Assembly: GCF_023151555.2 (NCBI RefSeq)
Contig: NZ_CP100425.1
Location: 2,976,001-3,040,000, forward strand
Length of the DNA: 64,000 nt
Direction of reading: 5' to 3'
From: Photobacterium sp. CCB-ST2H9
GTDB lineage: Bacteria > Pseudomonadota > Gammaproteobacteria > Enterobacterales > Vibrionaceae
Shown here: positions 45,147-53,760 of the stretch, one piece after another
Numbering within the stretch: position 1 is the first letter of the stretch
How the letters are laid out: every line of letters starts with the position of its first letter
The notes under the pieces: model-generated
The model's database searches: none
The model's input: only the letters and a program-made list of their open reading frames with translations
Told to the model about the DNA's origin: nothing
Program-made: the position numbers and the translations under genes

Positions 45147-46742
45147 TTAAATCTGCGTACTGATCAGCGCCCTGATATCGTGGAGTGTCGTCTCTTTGAG
45201 CAATTTACCGTCTTCAAAGACAACCTGTAATAATCCTTGCTGCTCCTCTGCCTCCGAGACGTTGTCAAAGCACACCAGTTCACCATCAACACGGTCCACT
45301 TTGAGCAAGCCTTTTGCCGAGCGCTTTTTGCTGTCGGTTTTTGGTTCTTTGAAAATCGCAACCCGCTGGTTACCTTTGACCACGCTGGTTGCTTTCACAG
45401 CTGAGCCATGGGTATCCCGTGTGACATACTGATAGCTGAATGAGCCAATGCCCAGCACCACCTTAGAGGCAAAACCTTTCTCCATGAGCCGTTGTAAAAT
45501 CAGACGCTGACGGGTCAGCGTAATCGCATCCCCATAAATAGCACCGATATGTTCATCCAGCAGCTTGTAACCTTTGTCGGTGACAGTCCCACCAAACGTG
45601 TCCCACAGGCACTCAATTAATCCCTTGATTTCACATGGCTGAAGCGGCAGAGTTTCGCCATCAACAACCCCATAATATTCACCCTGCCAGCGATACGCTT
45701 CGAAACCTTCGCGCATTGCCGCTTGCTCAGCTTCCTGTTGTGAATGAACCAGCTCACTATATTCGGATACCGGCGATAAACGATATCCGGTCAGAATTTT
45801 CACCGGATCGCCTGAGTCCGGGCGGATCACCACAGTCCCCTCGCGGGCCATGATCTCTTGTTTCAGTTGTGGCAGATATTCCGTGACCAGCTTCCAGAAA
45901 TCCCAGGTATCTGAAACCACGCTGAGAATGCCCGTCGGTGACTGTTCACGCATCAGGTAACGGAAAAACTCAATTTCGCCTTCGAGGATCCAGGAACAGG
46001 TAACCGAGTGCTCCGTGGCATCGACCGAGCAGCCCACCAGCTCTTCGTCCACATTCGCGCCATAGTATTTTTCTGCAAAGAGCACCGCAGGAATGGTGTC
46101 GGTTCCCACCAGGCCCGATGCCAGATGCCCAAAGCCGCTCATCGCCGCCGCGTGTTTCCCGAACATACCGCGAAAGCTAAAATCATGGCCCTGAAATGGC
46201 ACGATCTCCGCCGGCAGCCCGGTTTTTTCCGCAAATTCCCGAAAGACTTTCAGGTAAGCCACAGAAGTGGTGGCACTGGTCTGAATCGGCCAGTTTTCAC
46301 AGCTGAGAACGGTCTCAATCATATTGGTGAGCCACTCAAAACCGGGCTTGGTGTTCACAATGGTGATTGGCGGCACCTGATAGGGCACCAGGGTGCCTTC
46401 CGGTAAGGCTTTCACTCTTAACGGCAGGTAGCCCAGGTCGTGCAACGCTTCCAGATAACTGACATCCACAGGATAGCCCAGCATGGCACTCATAATCCGT
46501 CTGTGGTTTGCCACAGCGCTCTCTTTGTCCGCCTCAAAGAAGGCCTGCCACTCTTCCTGCAGATAACTTTTGATAAAGTATTGCAGGCCGACAAAGGCCA
46601 CTTTGTCGTTATTTTCCACGTTGCTTAACTTGCCGCTGCGGGACGTATAGTTCGCATAGACTTCTGTGACATCCGGGTGGTAAGCACGGCTGTGAAATTC
46701 TTTATAAACATCTTTCTGCATGCTGGCTGCGGTAATCGTCAT
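45147..46742 (-). CDS. nadV: Nicotinamide phosphoribosyltransferase
   Basis: This 531-residue enzyme of the NAMPT family makes nicotinamide mononucleotide from nicotinamide and PRPP, allowing direct NAD salvage without deamidation. Family features include the GHDFSFRGM segment (catalytic His region), RPDSGDP (phosphoribosyl binding) and GDAITLTRQ. It follows prs by 10 nt, so the PRPP supplier and user are co-expressed, and the pair is controlled by the divergent NrtR regulator. Confidence 0.93.
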   Translation of the reverse strand: MTITAASMQKDVYKEFHSRAYHPDVTEVYANYTSRSGKLSNVENNDKVAFVGLQYFIKSYLQEEWQAFFEADKESAVANHRRIMSAMLGYPVDVSYLEALHDLGYLPLRVKALPEGTLVPYQVPPITIVNTKPGFEWLTNMIETVLSCENWPIQTSATTSVAYLKVFREFAEKTGLPAEIVPFQGHDFSFRGMFGKHAAAMSGFGHLASGLVGTDTIPAVLFAEKYYGANVDEELVGCSVDATEHSVTCSWILEGEIEFFRYLMREQSPTGILSVVSDTWDFWKLVTEYLPQLKQEIMAREGTVVIRPDSGDPVKILTGYRLSPVSEYSELVHSQQEAEQAAMREGFEAYRWQGEYYGVVDGETLPLQPCEIKGLIECLWDTFGGTVTDKGYKLLDEHIGAIYGDAITLTRQRLILQRLMEKGFASKVVLGIGSFSYQYVTRDTHGSAVKATSVVKGNQRVAIFKEPKTDSKKRSAKGLLKVDRVDGELVCFDNVSEAEEQQGLLQVVFEDGKLLKETTLHDIRALISTQI

Positions 46743-46752
46743 GGGGTACTCC

Positions 46753-47607
46753 TTACAGTTCGATCATTTCCAGTTGCACATCGCTGTGCTGAATGAAATC
46801 CGCTTTATCACGGCAAGAATTCGTGGTGTAAATGGTGTCGATCAGGCCAGCAAAAACGGCCAGCCCCTGAGAAAAGATGCCGTGGGTCACATAGAGAGCA
46901 ATGGACTTAGCCCCCTGCGCTTTCAGTACTTTCGCCAGTTCAATAAAGGTTCTGCCCCCATCACAGATGTCATCGGCGATCAGCACATCTTTTCCGCTGA
47001 CCTCACCCAGCACCTGAGTTTGAAGGATTTCACCGGTTTTCAGATCACGGACTTTTTGCGCTTGAATCACTTCAGGCTCACCGCCAAAGTGCTCCGAGAT
47101 TTTGACCGTTTTTTTGCTTGCGCCTGCATCCGGCGAAATCAATGTGAGTGCGCCGCTGCTCAGCTGTTGTCGCAGTTGCGGAAACTGTTCAATCAGGTTG
47201 ACTTGGGCGATATTTTCGACTCTGTCCAGTAACGCCGGCGCCACCTCGCTGTGGGCATCCCACACGGTGACTTTATTCAGATTGAGCTGGTTAATCAGGG
47301 ATGCCATGACTTTCGCGCCCAGCGCTTCACCGGCCACACAGACCCTGTCCTGACGCGCATACGGGAAATACGGGATAAGCAATTCAATTGATATCCGTTC
47401 CATACACAGTCTTTTTAATGCATCAACGGCCATCAACAGACGCATTACCTGTGAGGAGTTCGTGACTCTGGCAATCACCTGTACTTTTTCGCTTTGAGCG
47501 AAATCCGATGGATTGAAACGGATGTGCTCTTCTCCTCCGGAAAAAGTAAAGGCTTCATATGCCACATCTTTTGTGTTTCCAGCGTATTCATAACTGATGA
47601 CTTTCAT
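46753..47607 (-). CDS. prs: Ribose-phosphate pyrophosphokinase (NAD-salvage associated)
   Basis: This 284-residue PRPP synthetase homologue is shorter than the housekeeping Prs (about 315). It contains the PYFPYARQDRVCVAGEALGAKV region (flexible/ATP loop), SPDAGASKK and the PRPP-binding DDICDGGRTF motif. It presumably supplies PRPP to NadV encoded next. An NrtR-like box lies 16 nt upstream of its start. It is a dedicated paralogue and not the main prs gene. Confidence 0.88.
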   Translation of the reverse strand: MKVISYEYAGNTKDVAYEAFTFSGGEEHIRFNPSDFAQSEKVQVIARVTNSSQVMRLLMAVDALKRLCMERISIELLIPYFPYARQDRVCVAGEALGAKVMASLINQLNLNKVTVWDAHSEVAPALLDRVENIAQVNLIEQFPQLRQQLSSGALTLISPDAGASKKTVKISEHFGGEPEVIQAQKVRDLKTGEILQTQVLGEVSGKDVLIADDICDGGRTFIELAKVLKAQGAKSIALYVTHGIFSQGLAVFAGLIDTIYTTNSCRDKADFIQHSDVQLEMIEL

Positions 47608-47623
47608 ATCCCCTCACAAATAA

Positions 47624-47771
47624 TGTCCTTAAGACACAAACAAGGTAGCAAACAAAATCCCACCAATCAACAAATTTGTGTCCTTAAGACACAATATCTG
47701 ATTTCCTTATGTATGACTCCTCTTCATTTGCCTGATTAACAAGATTTCGTTATTGTGTCGAAAAGACACAA
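47624..47771. promoter_or_regulatory. Three NrtR boxes in the prs-nrtR intergenic region
   Basis: Two perfect copies of TTGTGTC-N5-GACACAA occur at 47676-47694 and 47753-47771, and a shorter copy with TGTC-N5-GACA at 47624-47638. The outer boxes lie close to the starts of prs and nrtR, covering both divergent promoters. NrtR repressors are known to bind such palindromes and release on ADP-ribose. Confidence 0.8.
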
Positions 47772-47783
47772 AATAAGATTGTC

Positions 47784-48482
47784 ATGGCGCTTGATTACGA
47801 TTTAAACCAATACAAAAACCCACTGTTCACGGTGGACAGCGTGCTGTTTACAATTTTGCAGGGCAGCCTGAAAGTTCTGCTGGTGAAACGGGCGAACGCC
47901 CCTTTTCAGGGACGGTGGGGATTACCGGGCGGATTTGTGGATGTCGACTCAGACGACAATACCGATATGAGTGCGCTGAGGAAAATCAAAGAGAAAACCA
48001 GCGTTGCGCCACAATATCTGGAGCAGCTGCAGGCATTTTCCGGGATCAACCGCGATCCGAGAGGATTCAGCGTGACGCTGGTGTATTACGCTTTAATTTC
48101 CCCGCAACACGCTGCGACACAAATCGACGCCGTCGATGACGTCAAGTGGGTGGATCTGGGTGAACTGCCCGATCTCGCCGTCGCATTTGATCACAAGCAC
48201 ATCATCGAAAAAGCCAAAGAACGCTTACAGCAAAAGGCCCTGTATTCGATGATCCCGGTCTACTGCCTGCCCGAACAGTTCACCATCGGACAGCTCAAAT
48301 CGGCCATTGAAGCGATTATTGCCAAGCCAATCCAGCGTAAGAGTCTGGTGAGAAGAATTGAGGCCTCAGGGATGTTCGAAGCACTGGATGAGAAAGTGAA
48401 ATCCGGCGGCCGACTGGCACAGCTCTACAAATTAAAACCGGATGTCGATATCGTGCATTTTGAGCGAAATCTCAGCCTGTAG
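47784..48482 (+). CDS. nrtR: NrtR-type Nudix-related regulator of NAD metabolism
   Basis: This 232-residue protein has an N-terminal Nudix-like domain (about 10-145) and a C-terminal winged helix (about 150-225, with QRKSLVRRIEASGMFEAL). The catalytic Nudix consensus is broken: RKIKEKT stands where active enzymes have RELxEE, as expected for an ADP-ribose sensor without hydrolase activity. It is divergent from prs-nadV and has a perfect palindrome 13 nt upstream of its ATG, so it should repress both itself and the salvage operon. Confidence 0.9.
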   Translation: MALDYDLNQYKNPLFTVDSVLFTILQGSLKVLLVKRANAPFQGRWGLPGGFVDVDSDDNTDMSALRKIKEKTSVAPQYLEQLQAFSGINRDPRGFSVTLVYYALISPQHAATQIDAVDDVKWVDLGELPDLAVAFDHKHIIEKAKERLQQKALYSMIPVYCLPEQFTIGQLKSAIEAIIAKPIQRKSLVRRIEASGMFEALDEKVKSGGRLAQLYKLKPDVDIVHFERNLSL

Positions 48483-48552
48483 CCTGAGGTGATATCCGTT
48501 GGAAGCGGGAAAAAGACTTTCTCCCTGATCTTCATGATGATCGGTCGCACTA

Positions 48553-48584
48553 AAAAAATCCCCCGACGAATCGGGGGATTTTTT
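48553..48584. terminator. Bidirectional terminator between nrtR and rraB
   Basis: A 14-bp stem (AAAAAATCCCCCGA 48553-48566, TCGGGGGATTTTTT 48571-48584, CGAA loop) lies between two convergent genes. Confidence 0.92.
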
Positions 48585-48601
48585 AGCCACAGATGGGATC
48601 A

Positions 48602-48982
48602 TCACTCTTCGTCGTCTTCACCCGACTCGAAATAAGTGCCCCAGCCGTCGTAATCAATGTTGTATTTCTGTGCCAGTTCCATCAGCTTCAGGACCTGCTC
48701 ATCGATCAGCTCAGCATCCAGTGCAGATTCCATCACGGCATCAAAACAGACAACTTTACCGCCGCCGTCTTCCGGATCCAGCTCAAGCTCTTCAGCATCC
48801 ATCACTTCGAAGCCCATTTTAAATGCTTCTGCAGCAGCACCTTCCAGTTGCGCAAAGGTATCAGCGGAGAAGTGGTGCTCAATCGAATACAGCGCGTCCG
48901 GATCACTGCCATCTTCCAGCAGGGACTCGATAATCTCGCGAGTCTCTTCCTTCTGCTCTTCAATCAGTTCTGCGTAAGACAT
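48602..48982 (-). CDS. rraB: Regulator of ribonuclease E activity B
   Basis: This 126-residue acidic protein binds the C-terminal region of RNase E and lowers its activity in E. coli. Blocks such as [18 protein letters not shown] and WGTYFES are characteristic, and the tail is strongly acidic. The ATG at 48982 follows TTGGAGAG; an in-frame upstream ATG would add 21 atypical residues. It stands divergent from argF, as in other Vibrionaceae. Confidence 0.92.
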   Translation of the reverse strand: MSYAELIEEQKEETREIIESLLEDGSDPDALYSIEHHFSADTFAQLEGAAAEAFKMGFEVMDAEELELDPEDGGGKVVCFDAVMESALDAELIDEQVLKLMELAQKYNIDYDGWGTYFESGEDDEE

Positions 48983-49285
48983 AGGGTCTCTCCAAGTAGG
49001 GTCTGACGACCTGAGTATGTACAAAATCGGCCGCCAATATGGCACGGATCACCATGAATTTCCATCTTCTCCCCGCCCTTTTCTTTCCCGGGTTTCATGA
49101 CCGTTACCAGACCGGGCAATCCAGCACGGACCGACCGCGCTTTTTTCCGGCTTTTCAGCTGACTTTTACGATTGACACGAGCATATATAATTTCATATTT
49201 TATGGGTAATTATTCACAAATGACGTATTTACATACATAACGCAGCGATCAGTGTTCGCTGAAGTCATGAACACGAGGACGAGAT
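48983..49285. other. Divergent region between rraB and argF
   Basis: This 303-nt region contains the argF promoter candidate TTGACA (49172-49177), N18, TATTTT (49196-49201), overlapped by ArgR-like boxes. No gene or RNA was recognised in the rest. Confidence 0.55.
49182..49216 (+). promoter_or_regulatory. Predicted ArgR operator pair upstream of argF
   Basis: TGGGTAATTATTCA (49203-49216) matches 12 of 14 positions of the ArgR consensus TGAATAATTATTCA. A weaker copy starts 21 nt upstream, the usual spacing of paired ARG boxes. They overlap the predicted -10 region, suiting arginine-dependent repression. Confidence 0.5.
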
Positions 49286-50290
49286 ATGGCATTTAATCTG
49301 CGCAACCGGAATTTTCTCAAGCTGCTGGATTTCACCCCACGCGAAATCGGGCACCTGCTGACACTTTCCGCAGAACTGAAAAAAGCCAAATATACCGGCC
49401 ACGAGCAGCCGCGCCTGAACGGCAAGAATATTGCCCTGATATTTGAAAAATCCTCGACCCGTACCCGCTGTGCCTTTGAAGTGGCGGCTTTTGATCAGGG
49501 CGCCCGTGTCTCCTATCTCGGACCGTCAGGCAGTCAGATTGGTCATAAAGAATCAATGAAAGACACCGCCCGGGTGCTGGGCCGGATGTATGACGGCATC
49601 CAGTACCGCGGTTTCGGACAAGATATCGTCGAAGAGTTGGGGCAATACGCTGGTGTCCCGGTCTGGAACGGTCTGACCGATGAATTCCACCCGACGCAGA
49701 TCCTGGCTGACTTTCTGACGATGCAGGAACACATCCCGGAAAAACCGCTGCAGGAAATCAAATTTGCCTATCTGGGCGATGCGCGGAACAACATGGGCAA
49801 CTCCCTGATGGTGGGTGCGGCAAAAATGGGGATGGATATCCGTCTGGTTGCGCCGGAAGCCTACTGGCCGGAAGAGACACTGATTAAGCAATGCCTTGAA
49901 ATTGCAAAGGAAACCGGCGCACGTATCACTCTGACCGAATCGGTTGATGAAGGCGTTCAGGGATGTGACTATCTCTACACGGATGTGTGGGTTTCGATGG
50001 GTGAAGCGCCGTCTGCCTGGGATGAGCGGGTGAAGGATCTGCTGCCTTATCAGGTGAATTCATCCACACTCAAAGCAACCGGCAATCCCAGCGTCAAATT
50101 CATGCACTGCCTGCCCGCGTTTCATAATGATGAAACCACCGTCGGAAAGGAAGTGGCAGAAAAATACGGCCTGTCCGGGCTGGAAGTAACAGAATCCGTC
50201 TTTGAGTCGGCACATTCGATTGTCTTTGATCAGGCGGAGAACCGGATGCACACCATTAAAGCCGTGATGGTGGCAACGCTGGGCAGCTAG
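49286..50290 (+). CDS. argF: Ornithine carbamoyltransferase
   Basis: This 334-residue cytosolic enzyme makes citrulline from ornithine and carbamoyl phosphate. The carbamoyl-phosphate motif [18 protein letters not shown] and the ornithine-site HCLPAFH are present, and the length is exactly that of the family. It is followed by the pyrBI leader, so the two enzymes competing for carbamoyl phosphate are neighbours, the common Vibrionaceae order. Confidence 0.97.
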   Translation: MAFNLRNRNFLKLLDFTPREIGHLLTLSAELKKAKYTGHEQPRLNGKNIALIFEKSSTRTRCAFEVAAFDQGARVSYLGPSGSQIGHKESMKDTARVLGRMYDGIQYRGFGQDIVEELGQYAGVPVWNGLTDEFHPTQILADFLTMQEHIPEKPLQEIKFAYLGDARNNMGNSLMVGAAKMGMDIRLVAPEAYWPEETLIKQCLEIAKETGARITLTESVDEGVQGCDYLYTDVWVSMGEAPSAWDERVKDLLPYQVNSSTLKATGNPSVKFMHCLPAFHNDETTVGKEVAEKYGLSGLEVTESVFESAHSIVFDQAENRMHTIKAVMVATLGS

Positions 50291-50313
50291 CGAACATCCA
50301 ACCGGGCAAACGC

Positions 50314-50341
50314 TTGCGCCCCAGAAAAATGACGGTATAAT
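50314..50341 (+). promoter_or_regulatory. Promoter of the pyrBI leader
   Basis: TTGCGC (50314-50319), a 16-nt spacer and a perfect TATAAT (50336-50341) lie 31 nt upstream of the leader-peptide start. Confidence 0.7.
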
Positions 50342-50371
50342 CCTCCGCAATTTGTCTGGAGAGAGCAAAAA

Positions 50372-50470
50372 ATGGCCCTGATCGCAATGCAAAATCTGCA
50401 GCGACGCCGCCGGTTCACGGCGAGCCGTGCCGTTTTTGTTTCTCCGAAACCGAATCCACAAGCCTCCTGA
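50372..50470 (+). CDS. pyrL: pyrBI operon leader peptide, 32 aa
   Basis: A 33-codon frame follows a GGAGAG ribosome site. The peptide starts MALIAMQNLQ, then has four consecutive arginines (codons CGA CGC CGC CGG, positions 11-14) and another at 19. Its stop codon lies inside the left arm of the attenuator terminator, exactly as needed for coupling. In E. coli PyrL, close coupling of ribosome and polymerase at low UTP prevents terminator formation. The sequence is unlike E. coli PyrL, but position and architecture are equivalent. Confidence 0.8.
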   Translation: MALIAMQNLQRRRRFTASRAVFVSPKPNPQAS

Positions 50471-50489
50471 TCTCAGGGGGCTTTTTTTT
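50416..50489 (+). promoter_or_regulatory. UTP-sensing transcription attenuator of pyrBI
   Basis: A pause hairpin (CACGG/CCGTG, 50416-50429) is followed by the T-rich stretch CCGTTTTTGTTTCTCC (from 50431), where low UTP would stall polymerase. Then comes a terminator: AGCCTCCTG (50461-50469), ATCT loop, CAGGGGGCT (50474-50482) and eight T. This is the complete pyrBI attenuator plan known from enteric bacteria. Confidence 0.85.
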
Positions 50490-50551
50490 ACCTGTAACTC
50501 CGGACCAGACAGAGCTGAAGCAACTTGTTCCAGACCAAAGAGGGAAGCGCC

Positions 50552-51481
50552 ATGGCGAATTCGCTATACCATAAGCACATTATTTCAATCCCCGAGCTTA
50601 GCCGCAGTGAACTCGAACTGATCGTTGAAACAGCCGCACAGCTGAAAAAGGAACCCAACCCAGAGCTGCTGAAACATAAAGTCATCGCCAGCTGTTTCTT
50701 CGAGCCATCGACCCGCACCCGCCTGTCGTTCGAAACGGCAATTCAGCGCCTGGGCGGCAGTGTGATTGGCTTTGACAGCGGCGGCAATACGTCACTGGCC
50801 AAGAAAGGCGAAACCCTGATTGATTCCGTGCAGGTCATCACCTCTTATGTCGATGCCTTCGTGATGCGTCACCCGCAGGAAGGCGCGGCCCGTCTGGCAT
50901 CCGAGTTTTCCGGAAAAGTTCCGGTCATCAACGCGGGCGACGGAGCGAACCAGCACCCGACCCAAACCCTGCTGGATCTGTTCAGTATTGCTGAAACTCA
51001 GAGCCGGCTGGACAATCTCAATGTCGCCTTTGTCGGTGATCTGAAATACGGCCGTACCGTCCACTCTCTGACGCAGGCACTGTCGAAGTTCAACAACATC
51101 CGCTTCTTCTTTATCGCACCGGAAGCGCTGGCGATGCCGGATTACATTTGCGAAGAGCTGGACGAAGCCGGCATTCAGTACAGCCTGCATACGCAGATGG
51201 AAGAAGTGATCCCTGAACTGGACATCCTCTATATGACCCGGGTGCAGAAAGAACGCTTCGATGAATCGGAATATGCCCACATGAAGGCGGCTTATATTCT
51301 GAACGCAGACATGCTGGCCAATGCACGGGAAAACCTCAAAGTGCTGCATCCGCTGCCACGGGTTGATGAGATCACCACAGATGTGGATACCACCCCGCAC
51401 GCCTATTATTTCCAGCAGGCAGAAAACGGGGTCTATGCCCGTCAGGCATTGCTGGCGCTGGTGCTGAACCCAAATCTTTAA
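50552..51481 (+). CDS. pyrB: Aspartate carbamoyltransferase catalytic subunit
   Basis: This 309-residue subunit catalyses the first committed step of pyrimidine synthesis from carbamoyl phosphate and aspartate. The motif STRTRLSFE and the HPTQTLLDL block are present. The ATG at 50552 follows AGAGGGA and gives the family N-terminus; a longer in-frame form is not supported. It is co-transcribed with pyrI after 15 nt and controlled by the upstream attenuator. Confidence 0.97.
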   Translation: MANSLYHKHIISIPELSRSELELIVETAAQLKKEPNPELLKHKVIASCFFEPSTRTRLSFETAIQRLGGSVIGFDSGGNTSLAKKGETLIDSVQVITSYVDAFVMRHPQEGAARLASEFSGKVPVINAGDGANQHPTQTLLDLFSIAETQSRLDNLNVAFVGDLKYGRTVHSLTQALSKFNNIRFFFIAPEALAMPDYICEELDEAGIQYSLHTQMEEVIPELDILYMTRVQKERFDESEYAHMKAAYILNADMLANARENLKVLHPLPRVDEITTDVDTTPHAYYFQQAENGVYARQALLALVLNPNL

Positions 51482-51496
51482 GCAGGAGATACTATC

Positions 51497-51961
51497 ATGA
51501 CAAAAGATACCCAACTTCAGGTTGAAGCGATCAAAAACGGCACTGTCATTGACCATATCCCTGCCAATATCGGCATCAAGGTCCTGCGTTTGTTCCAGCT
51601 GCACGAAGCCAAAGAAAAAGTGACCATTGGTCTGAATCTGCCCTCTTCCGTTCAGGGCACCAAGGATCTGATCAAAATTGAAAATGTCTTCCTGAATGAA
51701 GAGCTGGCCAATCAATTGGCGCTGTATGCCCCAAAAGCCACGGTCAATCAGATTGAAAACTATCAGGTGGTGAAGAAGCTGACGCTGTCACTGCCTGCCC
51801 AGATCAACGCGATCTTCAAGTGCCCGAACTCAAATTGCATCACCCACAATGAGCCGGTTGACAGCAGTTTCAGAGTTCTGACCAAACATGAAGAAGTCCG
51901 TCTGAAGTGCAAATACTGTGAAAAAGTCTTTGCACGCGATATTGTCACCGATTACCACTGA
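51497..51961 (+). CDS. pyrI: Aspartate carbamoyltransferase regulatory subunit
   Basis: This 154-residue subunit binds CTP/ATP (allosteric domain, residues 1-100) and contacts PyrB through a zinc domain whose ligands C109, C114, C138 and C141 are all present at the E. coli positions. It forms the usual 2:3 trimer assembly with PyrB. Confidence 0.97.
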   Translation: MTKDTQLQVEAIKNGTVIDHIPANIGIKVLRLFQLHEAKEKVTIGLNLPSSVQGTKDLIKIENVFLNEELANQLALYAPKATVNQIENYQVVKKLTLSLPAQINAIFKCPNSNCITHNEPVDSSFRVLTKHEEVRLKCKYCEKVFARDIVTDYH

Positions 51962-51992
51962 TTGTCCGCCCATCTCCGATGACAAAACTGAG

Positions 51993-52020
51993 AAAGCCGG
52001 CTCACCTCTGAGCCGGCTTT
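51993..52020 (+). terminator. Terminator of pyrBI
   Basis: AAAGCCGGCT (51993-52002) pairs with AGCCGGCTTT (52011-52020), followed by ACTGTTTTT. It ends the pyrL-pyrB-pyrI transcript. Confidence 0.85.
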
Positions 52021-52209
52021 ACTGTTTTTACAGCCTTTTGACTCCTCAGCCCCGCCATTCTCAGTTCAACAACATTGTCTCGTCAGGCTGCTCCCTAGAC
52101 TCAGGAAAAACGCCACGCATCGTTGACTTCCATCAGGTCAGTCCGCTGCGTTTCTTCTGGGGTTTCACGTTTTCGTCCTGTATCACAGGCACTAAAGCAG
52201 GGACATTCA

Positions 52210-53190
52210 ATGAATTGGAATGCGCAGTATTGTCATCTTTTGCTGAAAAAATGGGCAGGCAAACTGTTTGCCGGGGTTCTGGCGCTGGGGCTTGTCAGCT
52301 GTATCATGACCAATGGTGAGGTTTCTCAGGCACCGACACATACTGCCAATCAGCAGGTGGTGATCGGCGTACCCATCCTGCTTGGCGGATTCGGTTCGTC
52401 AGTCCCGATTACACCGCATCTTCAGGTCACGGCCAAACATGTCGCCCGCTATTCCTGGAACCGGGATGTGATTTATCATCCACTCTGCGATCTGGCGCTG
52501 ATCCGGACCGATTCCGCCAGCGTGCCAACCTGGGGACTGATTTACCCGGATCAGGATGTCACTCATCTGGGACATTCCCTGCTGGGGAACAGCATTCAGG
52601 GCCAGGGTAAATACCTGCAGGACGTCATAGATACCAACACCCAATGCCTGTACTCACTGAGTGATGCTCCGGTGATGTCCGGTATGAGCGGCGGCCCGGT
52701 GCTGAATGACGCCGGCGAAGTCGTCGGGATCACCGTCGCCATCGTGAACAATCCGGAAGATCTGAAAAACCTGCGTCCGGCGCTCCGCTACAGCCAGTTT
52801 ATCCCGGCCACCCTGATCTTCGACTGGCTGGCCGAGTTAGGGATCACGCCCACATCTGCCAGTCATGACCTCGCCAGTATCGAAGTCTCTCCTTATGTCC
52901 GACGCATCAACCGTAACACCGATGTACCGGACGCACTGGGTCTACCTCACAATCCTGAAACCGCAGCATTACGGCCCGCGCCTGCCCCGGTGTCCGAGTC
53001 CCGTCCGACCCCGTCACCGCTCAGCAGCTTCCAGACTCAGGTGACAGGGACCTTCCCCGTAACCACAAATGACAGTAAAGATGTCGCCCTGAAAGCAGAC
53101 GCACCAGCGGATTATCAGACAAGCGATGCTGACAAGTCTGATCCCGAAGTGATTCAAAACTCCCGGCTGGTCCCTGTTTTTCAGGAGTAA
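52210..53190 (+). CDS. Lipoprotein trypsin-like serine protease
   Basis: This 326-residue protein has a lipoprotein signal (lipobox LVSC, Cys31) and a compact chymotrypsin-fold domain with candidate triad H77 (TAKHV), D94 (CDLALI) and S160 (MSGMSGGPV). From about residue 240 it has a low-complexity Pro/Ser/Thr-rich tail without a PDZ domain. The His-Asp spacing is short for the family. The ATG at 52210 places the signal correctly. It probably acts in the periplasm or at the outer membrane; substrates are unknown. It is inserted between pyrI and ridA, which are often adjacent. Confidence 0.75.
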   Translation: MNWNAQYCHLLLKKWAGKLFAGVLALGLVSCIMTNGEVSQAPTHTANQQVVIGVPILLGGFGSSVPITPHLQVTAKHVARYSWNRDVIYHPLCDLALIRTDSASVPTWGLIYPDQDVTHLGHSLLGNSIQGQGKYLQDVIDTNTQCLYSLSDAPVMSGMSGGPVLNDAGEVVGITVAIVNNPEDLKNLRPALRYSQFIPATLIFDWLAELGITPTSASHDLASIEVSPYVRRINRNTDVPDALGLPHNPETAALRPAPAPVSESRPTPSPLSSFQTQVTGTFPVTTNDSKDVALKADAPADYQTSDADKSDPEVIQNSRLVPVFQE

Positions 53191-53273
53191 ACCTTTTGAC
53201 CTGCCAGAGAAGGCGTTGCACACTAGGATCTGGTGACCCTAGCACCTTCACAATGAATCAATAAGGAACAACG

Positions 53274-53663
53274 ATGACTCAAGTACTGCACACAGACAAA
53301 GCGCCTGCAGCGATCGGCCCATATGTTCAGGGCGTGGATCTGGGCAACATGGTTCTGACTTCCGGCCAAATTCCAGTGAATCCGGCGACCGGTGAAGTCC
53401 CGGAAGATATCGCGGCACAGGCACGTCAGTCTCTGGAAAACGTCAAAGCCGTTGTCGAATCTTCTGGTCTGAAAGTGTCAGATATCGTGAAAATGACCGT
53501 GTTTGTGAAAGATCTGAACGACTTCGGCACCGTCAATGAAGTGTATGGTCAATTCTTCGATGAAAACCATGCCCCTTACCCGGCGCGTTCTTGCGTTGAG
53601 GTTGCCCGTCTGCCAAAAGACGTGAAAATCGAAATCGAAGCCATTGCTGTACGCAAAGCCTGA
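53274..53663 (+). CDS. ridA: RidA family reactive intermediate deaminase
   Basis: This 129-residue protein removes reactive enamine/imine intermediates of PLP enzymes and protects transaminases. The signature PARSCVEVARLPKDVKIEIEAIA with the key Arg is present, as is GPYVQGV near the N-terminus. It forms trimers in the family. It often lies downstream of pyrBI in gammaproteobacteria. Confidence 0.95.
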   Translation: MTQVLHTDKAPAAIGPYVQGVDLGNMVLTSGQIPVNPATGEVPEDIAAQARQSLENVKAVVESSGLKVSDIVKMTVFVKDLNDFGTVNEVYGQFFDENHAPYPARSCVEVARLPKDVKIEIEAIAVRKA

Positions 53664-53720
53664 TTCCGGTCAATCCCCGGGCTCTGATGCAAAAATGCGG
53701 ATTTAACAATGCAATGAAAG

Positions 53721-53749
53721 AAAAAGACGGGTCCGGCCCGTCTTTTTTT
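53721..53749. terminator. Bidirectional terminator between ridA and idi
   Basis: AAAAAGACGGG (53721-53731) pairs with CCCGTCTTTTT (53737-53747), followed by more T. The two genes converge on it. Confidence 0.9.
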
Positions 53750-53760
53750 GTGCGCAAATT

